Of a DNA stretch of 32,341 nucleotides, positions 24,687-32,341 are shown in pieces. The notes beneath the pieces are model-generated. The model had not been told where the DNA came from, did not search any database, and was given only the letters and a program-made list of their open reading frames with translations. The stretch lies in assembly GCF_016937615.1 (NCBI RefSeq), contig NZ_JAFHKI010000150.1, positions 1 to 32,341 on the forward strand, given 5' to 3'. Numbering within the stretch: the stretch's first letter is position 1; every line of letters starts with the position of its first letter. Made by a program: the position numbers and the translations under genes. This DNA is from Pseudomonas lactucae (GTDB lineage Bacteria; Pseudomonadota; Gammaproteobacteria; Pseudomonadales; Pseudomonadaceae).

Positions 24687-26081
24687 TCAGGCTTCAGGCA
24701 TCAACTGCTGGCGGCACTCCAGCACCAACCGTGCTCCGCCTTGCTCGCTGCTGCCCACCTCCAGCTTGAACCCATGCAGGTTGATGATCGCCGCCACGAT
24801 CGACAAGCCCAAGCCGAACCCGCCTTGCTGGTCGCCTTCATCCACGCGGTAAAACCGTTGGAACACCGCCGCACGTTCCGCCACCGGGATGCCCGGCCCG
24901 GAATCGTGCACTTCGATGCGGGTGCTGCCGGTATCGTTGAGCCCACGCAAAATCACCGTGCCCCCCGGCGGGCTGAACTTGATCGAATTGCTCAGCAGGT
25001 TGGACAGGGCTTCGAACAGCAGCGCGCGGTCGCCGGTGATCCAGGGCAGGGACTCCGGCGTCTCCAGTACCAGTTGCAACTCGCCTTCTTCGGCCAACGG
25101 CAGGTAGAAGTCATGCAACTCGCGCAGCAGTGGCAGCGGGTCCATCACCAGAAAACCCGAGCGGCGCTGGTGGTCTTCCAGTTCCGAGATTCTGAGCAGG
25201 CCACGAAAGCGCGCCATCAGGGTGTCGGTCTCGGCGATGGCGTCGTCCAGTTGCAGGGCATGGGGCGACTCGGTATCGGCCTGTTGCTTGATGCGGTAGA
25301 GGTGCGCCCGCAGGCGGGTGAGCGGGGTGCGCAGGTCGTGGGCAATGTTGTCGCACACGCCCTTGACCTCGTTCATCAGCTTTTCGATGCGGTCGAGCAT
25401 GGCGTTGACGATGGCCGCGAGCATGTCCAGTTCGTCACGCCGGTTCGACAGCGGCAGACGGTGGGTGAGGTCGCCGGCGACGATGGCTTCGGCGCTGGCC
25501 TGGATCCCGCGGATACGCCGCAACGGCCGGCGACGCAGCAAATGCCAGCCGGCGGCGCCTGGAATAATCGTCAGCGACAATGCCCACAGCAACGCATGCC
25601 AGATGATACGCGTCACACCAAACAGCGAACCGTTGGCGCGCACCAGCACCAGCCAGCGGCCGTCGTCGGTGTGGGTGGCCACGGCGTCGCAGCTGTCCTT
25701 GGGCAGTTTGGGGTCGTCGGAATCGACGCAGTTGGCCAGCGCGTGGATCTTGCCATCCAGGGGCAGGTCGGGCGGGATCGCGCGGATCGGGCCGCTTAAC
25801 GGGTGGAATTGTTCGTCGAACAGGCCGTAGGCATCCACGCCCTTCATGTCGAAGGTCATGCTGGTGGTCAGCGCTTCCACCAGTTCCTCGCCGTCGAAGC
25901 GTTGGAACAGGTGCTGGCGCTGCAGCAGTGAATGGCGCGACAGGTCGCCCAGGTACCCGGACACCTCGTAATACAGCACCCCCATCAGGATGCAACTCCA
26001 GGCCACGAACAGCGAACTGTACAGCGCCAGCAAGCGGCTGCTGGACGAACGCCAGCCCTTAGAGGGGTTCAGCAATGACAT
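24687..26081 (-). CDS. Sensor histidine kinase of a two-component system
   Basis: The protein has 464 residues. A transmembrane segment lies at about residues 17-38 and a second at about 155-178; the periplasmic loop between them contains CVDSDDPKLPKDSC, a Cys pair that may form a disulfide. HAMP (about 180-232) and HisKA follow, with His248 in NIAHDLRTPLTRLR. The HATPase region has LLSNSIKFS, DSGPGIP and GFGLGLSI. It overlaps the response-regulator gene by 23 bp, so they are co-expressed. The signal is not identifiable from sequence. Confidence 0.94.
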   Translation of the reverse strand: MSLLNPSKGWRSSSSRLLALYSSLFVAWSCILMGVLYYEVSGYLGDLSRHSLLQRQHLFQRFDGEELVEALTTSMTFDMKGVDAYGLFDEQFHPLSGPIRAIPPDLPLDGKIHALANCVDSDDPKLPKDSCDAVATHTDDGRWLVLVRANGSLFGVTRIIWHALLWALSLTIIPGAAGWHLLRRRPLRRIRGIQASAEAIVAGDLTHRLPLSNRRDELDMLAAIVNAMLDRIEKLMNEVKGVCDNIAHDLRTPLTRLRAHLYRIKQQADTESPHALQLDDAIAETDTLMARFRGLLRISELEDHQRRSGFLVMDPLPLLRELHDFYLPLAEEGELQLVLETPESLPWITGDRALLFEALSNLLSNSIKFSPPGGTVILRGLNDTGSTRIEVHDSGPGIPVAERAAVFQRFYRVDEGDQQGGFGLGLSIVAAIINLHGFKLEVGSSEQGGARLVLECRQQLMPEA

Positions 26082-26742
26082 AACCGGAGCCTCGTACCGT
26101 GCGAATCAGCGGCGTGAGGCCCGGTGGGTCGATCTTCTTGCGCAAACGACCGATGTGCACGTCGATCAGGTTGGTCCCGGGGTCGAAGTGATAGCCCCAG
26201 ACTTCCTCGAAGATCATCATCCGCGACAGGATCTGCCCGGTGTTGCGCATCAGGAATTCGAGCAATTTGTATTCGGTGGGCAGCAGGGTCAGGGGCTGAT
26301 CGGCGCGGCTGGCTTCGCGGCTGATCAGGTTCAGTTCCAGGTCGGCCACGCGCAGCGCGGTCTCGAATTCCTTGACCGTGCTCTTGCGCCGCAGCAGTAC
26401 TTCGACGCGGGCGGCCATCTCATCGGAGGCGAACGGCTTGGTGAGGTAGTCATCACCGCCGGCGCGCAGGCCGCGCACGCGCTCGTCCACATCGGAGAGG
26501 GCGCTGATCATCAGGATCGGCGTCGACACGCCAATGGTGCGCAAGGTGGTGACGATGGCCAAGCCATCGAGTTCGGGCAGCATGCGGTCGAGGGTGATCA
26601 GGTCGTAATCACCACTCACGGCACGGACCAGGCCCTCGCGGCCGTTGTCCACCCAATCTACGTCCAGTCCATGGCTACTCAGCTCGGCGACGATCTCGCG
26701 AGCCGTTACGGCGTCATCCTCGATGGTCAAAATGCGGGTCAT
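26059..26742 (-). CDS. OmpR/PhoB family response regulator
   Basis: The protein has 227 residues. The receiver domain has acidic pocket Asp9/Asp10, the phosphoacceptor Asp52 (TLDRMLP) and Lys102 (YLTKPF). The C-terminal winged helix shows TLLPTEYKLLEFLMRNTGQILSR and TNLIDVHIGRLRKKID. It is the first gene of the two-gene operon. The unassigned region at 26743-27058 contains its likely promoter and possible autoregulatory sites. Confidence 0.95.
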   Translation of the reverse strand: MTRILTIEDDAVTAREIVAELSSHGLDVDWVDNGREGLVRAVSGDYDLITLDRMLPELDGLAIVTTLRTIGVSTPILMISALSDVDERVRGLRAGGDDYLTKPFASDEMAARVEVLLRRKSTVKEFETALRVADLELNLISREASRADQPLTLLPTEYKLLEFLMRNTGQILSRMMIFEEVWGYHFDPGTNLIDVHIGRLRKKIDPPGLTPLIRTVRGSGYVIAEPL

Positions 26743-27058
26743 AGGATTACCTGGTGAGCGATTCGCACTAGAAGTACGGGTATTTTGCCAAGAAATAGCT
26801 GAACGCTTCCTAAATAAAACTTCATGTGTTCAGGGGTAACTCAGCTTTTATGACGGGCACCCTTAATCAGAGCGCTGTCCGGGGCGAGATTGCATTACGC
26901 CCGCCCAAAGCCGTGGTTTCTTGCAACTTGCATGGGTTGGCTAAGTTCAATTTAGTTAACTAACTGAAAAATAAGTATTTTTATTTATTTTCTGACTGGC
27001 ATGGTGCCTGCATTTTTGAGACGCGTACCCTCTTTTTCCTGCCAGGAGCACAACAACA
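26743..27058. other. Non-coding region between the two-component system and PhnA-like gene
   Basis: No gene is seen. It is markedly AT-rich at 26948-26995, where a perfect 12-bp palindrome TTAGTTAACTAA (26952-26963) is followed by A/T tracts. CTGAAC (26799-26804) and GTTCAG (26828-26833) form an inverted repeat 23 bases apart near the response-regulator start. CAACTT (26924-26929) followed by TCAAT after 17 bases is a weak candidate for an AlgU-type promoter of the gene at 27059. Confidence 0.5.
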
Positions 27059-27951
27059 ATGATCACAACCACATCCACACTGCAAGCGTCGAGCACGCAC
27101 TCCGGGGTTTCCTGGGGGGCGATCTTTGCCGGGGCCGCCGCGGCGGCTGCATTGTCCCTGATCCTGGTATTACTCGGCTTCGGCCTGGGCTTTTCGGCGG
27201 TTTCGCCGTGGGCCAACAGCGGTATCAGCGCCAAGGGGTTGGGCATTTCCACGATTGTCTGGCTGGCATTCACCCAGATCGTCGCTTCAGGCCTGGGCGG
27301 TTATATCGCCGGTCGCCTGCGCGTGAAGTGGGCCAACATGCATGGCGATGAAGTGTACTTTCGCGACACCGCCCACGGCTTTCTGGCCTGGGCGGTCGCC
27401 ACGCTGGTAACGGCGACCCTGGTGGTCGGTTCGGTCAGCAGCGTAGTGGGCGCGGCGTGCAGGCCGGCGCCAGTGTGGTATCGGGTGCGGCACAGGCGGC
27501 CGGTACGGCGGCGCAAGGCGTGAAGGGCGATGACTATGGTTACTACGTCGACAGCCTGTTTCGCGATGACCGCCCCGTGGCCGTTAGTGACGACGCCGCA
27601 CACGGCGTGGTTGCACGCATTTTCACCCGCACGCTCAGCAACGACGGCCAACTCGCCGCCGAAGACCGCGCCTACCTCGCCCAGTTGATCAGCCAGCGCA
27701 CCAACCTCAGCCAGGCCGACGCCGAGGCGCGTATCGACAAGGTCTACGGCGACGCGCGCAAAGCGGTTGAAGACGCCAAGCTTAAAGCCAGGCAAGCCGC
27801 TGATACCGCTGCCAAAGTCGCTGCCTATACCTCGCTGTGGACCTTTGTCGCACTGCTGATCGGCGCCTTCTTTGCCAGCTTCGCCGCGACCTTTGGTGGC
27901 CGTCGCCGCGATGCCGTGGTGTATGTCGAAACCGAAACCTACGTTCGTTAA
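27059..27951 (+). pseudogene. PhnA-like membrane protein, interrupted by a one-base frameshift
   Basis: The opening SGVSWGAIFAGAAAAAALSL is typical of the membrane proteins annotated as PhnA-like. Hydrophobic segments lie near residues 20-45, 65-90 and 100-125. The frame is lost at 27457 after SVVGAA; the next frame continues QAGASVVSGAAQAAGTAAQG, then an Ala/Lys-rich helical region and a C-terminal membrane segment (WTFVALLIGAFFASFAATF) to the stop at 27949-27951. Restoring one G (GCGTGC to GCGGTGC) joins the frames into one protein of about 297 residues. An AGGAG ribosome site precedes the ATG. Function is unknown; it forms an apparent unit with the 24-residue gene downstream. Confidence 0.8.
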
Positions 27952-27981
27952 TTCAAGGTCCATTCATTCAAGGAGAGCATC

Positions 27982-28056
27982 ATGCGTTCATTACTACTGT
28001 GGTTCCTCGGCGTGCCGATCCCGGTGATCATCCTGATTGCGATCTTCATGCATTGA
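27982..28056 (+). CDS. 24-residue membrane microprotein
   Basis: The ORF starts MRSLLLWFLGVPIP and is almost wholly hydrophobic, ending IAIFMH before TGA. AAGGAG lies 6-11 bases before the ATG, a strong ribosome site. It follows the PhnA-like gene by 30 bp and is closed by a good terminator, so it is a plausible real gene and probably a single-pass inner-membrane peptide. It recalls small conserved membrane proteins seen in other proteobacteria, but I cannot name the family. Confidence 0.7.
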   Translation: MRSLLLWFLGVPIPVIILIAIFMH

Positions 28057-28076
28057 TTTTAGATAAATACCTTCAC

Positions 28077-28108
28077 GCCACACCTCTTAATGAGTGTGTG
28101 GCTTTTTT
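28077..28108 (+). terminator. Rho-independent terminator
   Basis: GCCACAC (28077-28083) pairs with GTGTGGC (28096-28102) and is followed by six T's. It closes the PhnA-like/microprotein unit. Confidence 0.85.
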
Positions 28109-28232
28109 ATAGATTAAAAATGTTGGAAGTGCCGCTTTCTTATACCTGTCAATGTTCACAGCTGGCGGTAGCGCTTTTTTTTCGTAATATGAGGGTGAAT
28201 GCAGTTATTGATATAAAAATGAGGAATTGACG

Positions 28233-28721
28233 ATGAGCACGAATGGCGATGCACCACGTTGCAAAGCTGATGAAGAACTGTTTTCTTCAGACGTCCATAG
28301 TGTGCCTGCAAGTACTGAACACCCTGATTACGTTCACGCCTACCCCCCAGGCGTTATAAAGTTAACTAAGGATAATTTTGAGAATGGCACGCTTGTGTGC
28401 TCGAAAAATATCGTGTCGGAGTATCAGCATGCGGCGGTTACACTTGTTTTTAATTTGAGTATCTCGGTTGGCGGGGCGCCGGTTGAGTTAAATTACCCAA
28501 GTCCTAACAATGATTTCACTGCGCGATATTCACGTACAGCAAATGGACATTCCCAGCATTTCAAGATTGAAACAGGCAAAATCAGCTTGTGTCGGCCGAC
28601 AGACGATAATTACACCGGAACCTTTAAGATAACATTGGTCAATCTTGCCGATGCAGGCAGCAAGGTGGTGCTGGAGAATGGCAAATTCAATGTGACAGGA
28701 TTTGCAGCTAAGCATGAGTAA
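28233..28721 (+). CDS. Hypothetical protein, AT-rich orphan
   Basis: The protein has 162 residues from the ATG at 28233, preceded by GAGG at 28221-28224. It has no signal peptide or membrane segment. The second half alternates polar and hydrophobic residues (AAVTLVFNLSISVGG, NYTGTFKITLVNLAD, KVVLENGKFNVTG), suggesting a beta-sandwich. Two cysteines occur early (about residues 10 and 56) and one later in SLCRPTDD. Codons end in A or T much more often than in neighbouring genes, and the surrounding sequence is AT-richer too, which suggests recent acquisition. It stands alone between two terminators. I do not recognise the family. Confidence 0.7.
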   Translation: MSTNGDAPRCKADEELFSSDVHSVPASTEHPDYVHAYPPGVIKLTKDNFENGTLVCSKNIVSEYQHAAVTLVFNLSISVGGAPVELNYPSPNNDFTARYSRTANGHSQHFKIETGKISLCRPTDDNYTGTFKITLVNLADAGSKVVLENGKFNVTGFAAKHE

Positions 28722-28767
28722 TGGCGTACAAGACATGAATATGCTGAGTAGGTAAGCTTTCGATATT

Positions 28768-28812
28768 CAGGGAGGGACGCACGTGCTTTGCGGTTTGAAT
28801 CCCTCCTGTTTT
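28768..28812 (+). terminator. Possible rho-independent terminator of the orphan gene
   Basis: CAGGGAGGGA (28768-28777) pairs, with one bulged base, to TCCCTCCTG (28800-28808), followed by TTTT. A CACGTG sequence lies in the loop region. Confidence 0.55.
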
Positions 28813-28904
28813 GAACTGAAATAACGCCGAAGAGGATCGACGAAATATACCTTCTCATCGTGCGGTGGTTGTCACTGTTCGTGATGGCATCTGTCTATCA
28901 ATAC

Positions 28905-29813
28905 TCAATCATCAAACCCCACCTGCTCATGAATCTCATCCACCTTCAACTCCAACCGGTACGCCACCGCAATGAATAACGCCTGGCACAGGCACAAGGT
29001 GGCGCTCAACGAGCGGAAGGCAAACGACGAACCTTCATTGACCAGCAGCACTGCGTTCGCCCGCTTGGCCAGGGGCGACAGGTTGCTGTCGGTGATGATC
29101 AGGGTCTTGGCCTGGTGGTGCTGGGCGATGCGCAGGCAGTGCTGGGTCTCCTTGCCGTAGGGCGTAAAGCTGATGGCGATCACCAAGTCATTGGCGCGCA
29201 CGCTGCGCATCTGCTCGCGGTAGCTGCCGCCCAGCCCCGAGATCAGGTGGATGCGTTTGTTGGTGTGCTGCAGGTTGTAGACCAGGTAGTCCGCCACCGC
29301 AAAGGAGCGGCGTACGCCGACCACGTAGATGTTGTCGGCGTTGACTACCAGGTCCACGGCTTTCTCGAAGGCCACGTCATCCAGTTCCAGCCCCAGACGC
29401 TCAATGCCCGAGAGTGTCGCATTGACGCATTCTCGCGCCAGGTCGCCGCCGCTGGCCTTTTGCGATTTGTTGGCGATCATGCTGCGGATGCGTTGCTGGT
29501 AGTTCTGTACCGGCGTGGTCTTGTGGGTGTAGGCCTCGCGGAACAACGCCTGCATCTCACTGAACCCACTGAAGCCGAAACGCTGGGAAAACCGCACGAT
29601 GGCCGAGGGGTGCACTTCGCATTCACGGGCGATGTCGCTGATGCGGTCGACCATGATCCGGTCGCTTTGCTGGCTCATGTAGCTGGCGATGCGTTTGAGT
29701 TGGCGGGGCAGGCTTTCGTATTCGTCGGTGATCAGCTGCAACAGGCGTTCGGCATTGATCGGAGGGCTGGCGAGGGGGGCTTCCAGGGTGGTCTCGGGAT
29801 CGGTGCGGGACAT
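28905..29813 (-). CDS. RpiR/MurR family regulator, probable inositol-operon regulator
   Basis: The protein has 302 residues from the ATG at 29813, which follows AGAAGGA on the minus strand; an in-frame start at 29945 would add 44 unlikely residues. The N-terminal RpiR helix-turn-helix spans about residues 20-95 (LPRQLKRIASYMSQQSDRIMVDRISDIARECEVHPSAIVRFSQRFGF...). A SIS sugar-phosphate-binding domain follows at about 145-275 (IYVVGVRRSFAVADYLVYNLQ, DLVIAISFTPYGKET). It is divergent from iolC. In Pseudomonas and rhizobia this gene type represses iol genes and responds to an inositol-pathway intermediate. Confidence 0.92.
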   Translation of the reverse strand: MSRTDPETTLEAPLASPPINAERLLQLITDEYESLPRQLKRIASYMSQQSDRIMVDRISDIARECEVHPSAIVRFSQRFGFSGFSEMQALFREAYTHKTTPVQNYQQRIRSMIANKSQKASGGDLARECVNATLSGIERLGLELDDVAFEKAVDLVVNADNIYVVGVRRSFAVADYLVYNLQHTNKRIHLISGLGGSYREQMRSVRANDLVIAISFTPYGKETQHCLRIAQHHQAKTLIITDSNLSPLAKRANAVLLVNEGSSFAFRSLSATLCLCQALFIAVAYRLELKVDEIHEQVGFDD

Positions 29814-29958
29814 GGGCAATCCTTCTGGCGTGTTCGTCTGATGCGCTGATGGGTGGCGCAAGTCTACAGGGTAGGCGTAAAAAAATACCCCGGCATCACG
29901 GCCCCCGTGGCCTGCTGAAACGATGCACGGTGGCTGGCGTGCCATTATGCCGGCTTAT

Positions 29959-30002
29959 TGGAAAAAATATTCCACAAAAAATAATTCTGGAATAAATATT
30001 GA
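29959..30002. promoter_or_regulatory. Candidate regulator operators upstream of iolC
   Basis: TGGAAAAAATATTCCA (29959-29974) is an inverted TGGAA-N6-TTCCA repeat. A second, imperfect copy, TGGAATAAATATTGA, starts at 29988. GGAAT...ATTCC-type palindromes are a plausible match to RpiR-family sites. Assignment to the adjacent RpiR gene is inferred. Confidence 0.55.
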
Positions 30003-30027
30003 TTGGCGCCGCTGAACGTTCTAGTCT
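29999..30027 (+). promoter_or_regulatory. Candidate sigma-70 promoter for iolC
   Basis: TTGATT (29999-30004) and TAGTCT (30022-30027) are separated by 17 bp. The -35 box abuts the second operator-like repeat, so repression there would block polymerase. Both hexamers are imperfect. Confidence 0.45.
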
Positions 30028-30097
30028 GCTCCCACCAAGAGCGTTTGCCGTCGCCACGGCGGCACAACGCAGGCTGATAAAAATAACAGGAGCCAGC

Positions 30098-32035
30098 ATG
30101 GGCCAGACTCGTTTTGCCAGTGGGCGTCAATTGGATCTGATTTGCCTCGGGCGCCTGGGCGTCGACCTCTACGCACAGCAAGTGGGTGCGCGGCTTGAGG
30201 ACGTGTCCAGCTTCGCCAAGTACCTCGGCGGATCGTCCGCCAACATCGCCTTCGGCACCGCGCGGCTGGGGCTCAAGTCGGCGATGCTCAGCCGTGTGGG
30301 CGACGACCACATGGGGCGTTTTTTGGTCGAATCCCTGGCCCGCGAAGGCTGCGACGTCAGCGGTATCAAGGTCGACCCGGAACGTCTCACCGCGCTGGTG
30401 TTGCTAGGCCTCAAGGACCGCGAAACCTTCCCCCTGGTGTTCTACCGCGAAAACTGCGCCGACATGGCGCTGCGTGCCGAGGACATCAGCGAAGCCTTCA
30501 TTGCCTCCAGCAAAGCGCTGCTGATCACCGGCACGCATTTCTCTACCGACAGCGTCTACAAGGCCAGCATCCAGGCCCTGGACTACGCCGCCAAACACAA
30601 CGTCAAGCGCGTGCTGGACATCGACTACCGCCCGGTGCTGTGGGGCCTGGCGGGCAAGGCTGACGGTGAAACCCGTTTTGTCGCCGATCAGACGGTCAGC
30701 GCGCATGTGCAGAAGATCCTGCCGCGCTTCGACCTGATCGTGGGCACCGAAGAAGAATTCCTGATCGCCGGCGGCAGTGAAGACCTGCTCACCGCATTGC
30801 GCACGGTGCGCGGACTGACCCCGGCGACCCTCGTGGTCAAACTCGGCCCGCAAGGCTGCACGGTGATCCATGGCGCGATTCCATCACGCCTGGAAGACGG
30901 CGCGATCTACCCCGGCGTACGCGTCGAGGTGCTCAACGTGCTGGGCGCCGGCGATGCGTTCATGTCGGGCTTTCTCAGTGGTTGGCTCGTTGATGCCAGC
31001 GATGAGCGTTGCAGCCAGTTGGCCAACGCCTGCGGTGGCCTGGTCGTGTCACGCCACGCCTGCGCCCCGGCCATGCCGACTCCCGCCGAGCTGGATTATC
31101 TGTTTAACAGCCCGGTGCCGATCACCCGGCCGGACCAGGACGTGACCCTGCAACGCCTGCACCGCGTCAGCGTGCCGCGCAAGGCCTGGAAGCAACTGTT
31201 CATCTTCGCTTTCGACCATCGCTGGCAGTTGGTCGACCTGGCACAACGCGGCGGGCAGGACCCGGCGCGTATCAGTGAGATCAAGCAGCTGTTTATCCAG
31301 GCCATCGAGCGCGTGGAAAAAAAGCTCGCCGAGCAGGGCGTCGATGCCGACGTGGGCCTGTTGGCCGATCAGCGCTTCGGTCAGGACGCGCTCAACGCCG
31401 CCAGCGGTCGCGGTTGGTGGATCGCGCGCCCGGTAGAAGTTCAGAATTCGCGCCCGCTGGCCTTCGAGCACGGCCGTTCGATCGGCAGCAACCTGATCGG
31501 CTGGCCCCAGGAGCAGATCATCAAGTGCCTGGTGCAATACCACCCGGATGACGAGCCCATGCTGCGCCTGGAACAGGAAGCGCAACTCAAGGCGGTGTAC
31601 GACGCCTCGCTGGTCAGCGGCCATGAGCTGCTGCTGGAAGTCATCCCGCCCAAGGATCACCCGTCCACTTATCCCGACGTGCTCTACCGCAGCCTCAAGC
31701 GCCTGTACAACCTGGGCATCTACCCGGCGTGGTGGAAGATCGAGGCGCAGTCGGCCGAGGACTGGAAGCAGCTCGACGCACTGATCCACGAACGCGATCC
31801 GTACTGCCGTGGCGTGGTGCTGCTGGGCCTGAACGCGTCGGCGCAGTTTCTCGCCGACGGCTTCAAGCAGGCCGGCCAGAGCACCACCTGCCGCGGGTTC
31901 GCGGTTGGCCGCACGATCTTCCAGGAACCGAGCAAGGCGTGGATGGCGGGGGAGATTGATGATGAGACTTTGATTGCGCGGGTACAGGCTACCTTCGAAC
32001 AACTCATCAATGCCTGGCGCAGTGCCCGACATTAA
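30098..32035 (+). CDS. iolC: 5-dehydro-2-deoxygluconokinase fused to DUF2090 (probable aldolase) domain
   Basis: The protein has 645 residues. Residues about 10-330 are a PfkB-type kinase with KYLGGSSANIAFGTARLGL near the start and the catalytic GAGDAF at 283-288. It phosphorylates 2-deoxy-5-keto-gluconate. The C-terminal domain (about 355-645), starting KQLFIFAFDHRWQLVDLAQRGG, is DUF2090, which many annotations treat as an IolJ-like aldolase for the product. This fusion is common in pseudomonads. An AGGAG site precedes the ATG. It is the first gene after the divergent RpiR regulator and is followed by iolE 87 bp on. Confidence 0.94.
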   Translation: MGQTRFASGRQLDLICLGRLGVDLYAQQVGARLEDVSSFAKYLGGSSANIAFGTARLGLKSAMLSRVGDDHMGRFLVESLAREGCDVSGIKVDPERLTALVLLGLKDRETFPLVFYRENCADMALRAEDISEAFIASSKALLITGTHFSTDSVYKASIQALDYAAKHNVKRVLDIDYRPVLWGLAGKADGETRFVADQTVSAHVQKILPRFDLIVGTEEEFLIAGGSEDLLTALRTVRGLTPATLVVKLGPQGCTVIHGAIPSRLEDGAIYPGVRVEVLNVLGAGDAFMSGFLSGWLVDASDERCSQLANACGGLVVSRHACAPAMPTPAELDYLFNSPVPITRPDQDVTLQRLHRVSVPRKAWKQLFIFAFDHRWQLVDLAQRGGQDPARISEIKQLFIQAIERVEKKLAEQGVDADVGLLADQRFGQDALNAASGRGWWIARPVEVQNSRPLAFEHGRSIGSNLIGWPQEQIIKCLVQYHPDDEPMLRLEQEAQLKAVYDASLVSGHELLLEVIPPKDHPSTYPDVLYRSLKRLYNLGIYPAWWKIEAQSAEDWKQLDALIHERDPYCRGVVLLGLNASAQFLADGFKQAGQSTTCRGFAVGRTIFQEPSKAWMAGEIDDETLIARVQATFEQLINAWRSARH

Positions 32036-32046
32036 ATCAGGGCAAA

Positions 32047-32074
32047 TGTGGGAGGGAGCAAGCCCCCTCCCACA
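32047..32074. repeat. REP-type hairpin between iolC and iolE
   Basis: TGTGGGAGGG (32047-32056) pairs with CCCTCCCACA (32065-32074) around an AGCAAGCC loop. It lies inside a probable operon, so it may stabilise or attenuate the mRNA rather than end it. Confidence 0.8.
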
Positions 32075-32122
32075 GAAAGCAGATCCCAGTGAATTCTGAA
32101 GATAAAAACAAAAGGTGCAGCC

Positions 32123-32341
32123 ATGCCCGCAATCCGAATTGGCATCAACCCGATCTCCTGGAGCAACGACGACCTGCCGGCCCTGGGCGGCGAAACGCCC
32201 TTGAGCACCGCCTTGAGCGAAGGCAAGGAGATCGGCTACGAAGGTTTTGAACTCAACGGTAAATTCCCCAAGGACGCCAAGGGCGTCGGCGATGTGCTGC
32301 GCCCCTATGACCTGGCGCTGGTCTCCGGCTGGTATTCCAGC
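32123..32341 (+). CDS. iolE: myo-Inosose-2 dehydratase (partial, 3' end outside window)
   Basis: The first 73 residues are visible and match the IolE start: MPAIRIGINPISWSNDDLP, then GGETPLSTALSEGKEIGYEGFELNGKFP. IolE is a xylose-isomerase-fold enzyme that dehydrates 2-keto-myo-inositol. An AAAGG ribosome site lies upstream. It follows iolC in the order usual for Pseudomonas iol operons. Confidence 0.93.
   Translation, partial: MPAIRIGINPISWSNDDLPALGGETPLSTALSEGKEIGYEGFELNGKFPKDAKGVGDVLRPYDLALVSGWYSS

Overview
The window looks like chromosomal DNA of a fluorescent-group Pseudomonas. It is GC-rich, gene-dense and rich in regulators. It carries the short inverted GTGGGAGGG/GCTTGCTCCC intergenic repeats typical of P. 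fluorescens-type genomes, and the gene families (acoRABC, RpiR-iolC-iolE, pirin beside a GlxA-type regulator) fit that group. No tRNA, rRNA, CRISPR array, insertion sequence or phage was seen.

Layout. (1) 1-203: the start of a secreted protein built of 13-residue repeats. (2) 349-8110: a regulator-dense stretch with a pirin divergent from a GlxA-type AraC regulator, a convergent pair of winged-helix/NB-ARC ATPase regulators of very different length, and an AraC gene divergent from a LysR gene. (3) 8317-12892: an AhpD-like carboxymuconolactone decarboxylase family protein, an AraC regulator divergent from a Bcr/CflA-type efflux pump, and a TonB-dependent siderophore receptor whose 3' end overlaps the pump gene. 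(4) 13085-19338: an acetoin catabolism locus with a diacetyl/acetoin reductase-like SDR (frameshifted here), the sigma-54 activator acoR, and acoA-acoB-acoC behind a well-formed -24/-12 promoter. Matching GAGACG-N3-CGTCTC palindromes lie before acoA and before the SDR, which suggests that AcoR links the two units. (5) 19373-24620: a EutR-like AraC regulator divergent from a glutamylpolyamine synthetase-like gene, a polyamine-type periplasmic binding protein, a PuuB-like FAD oxidoreductase (frameshifted here) and an SRPBCC protein. This looks like uptake and gamma-glutamylation-type breakdown of an unidentified amine. (6) 24687-26742: a two-component system. (7) 27059-28056: a PhnA-like membrane protein (frameshifted here) followed by a 24-residue membrane microprotein. 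(8) 28233-28721: an AT-richer orphan gene. (9) 28905-32341: the start of a myo-inositol catabolism operon, with an RpiR-type regulator divergent from iolC (kinase plus DUF2090 fusion) and iolE, which runs off the window.

Three otherwise well-conserved genes (SDR, PuuB-like, PhnA-like) each need exactly one restored base, and each missing base lies in a CC or GG doublet. This pattern is more like residual sequencing or assembly error than three independent pseudogenes. I saw no clearly new defence or mobile system. The best leads are the shared AcoR-like palindromes, the amine cluster with its EutR-like regulator, the paired ATPase regulators, the repeat protein and the AT-rich orphan gene.
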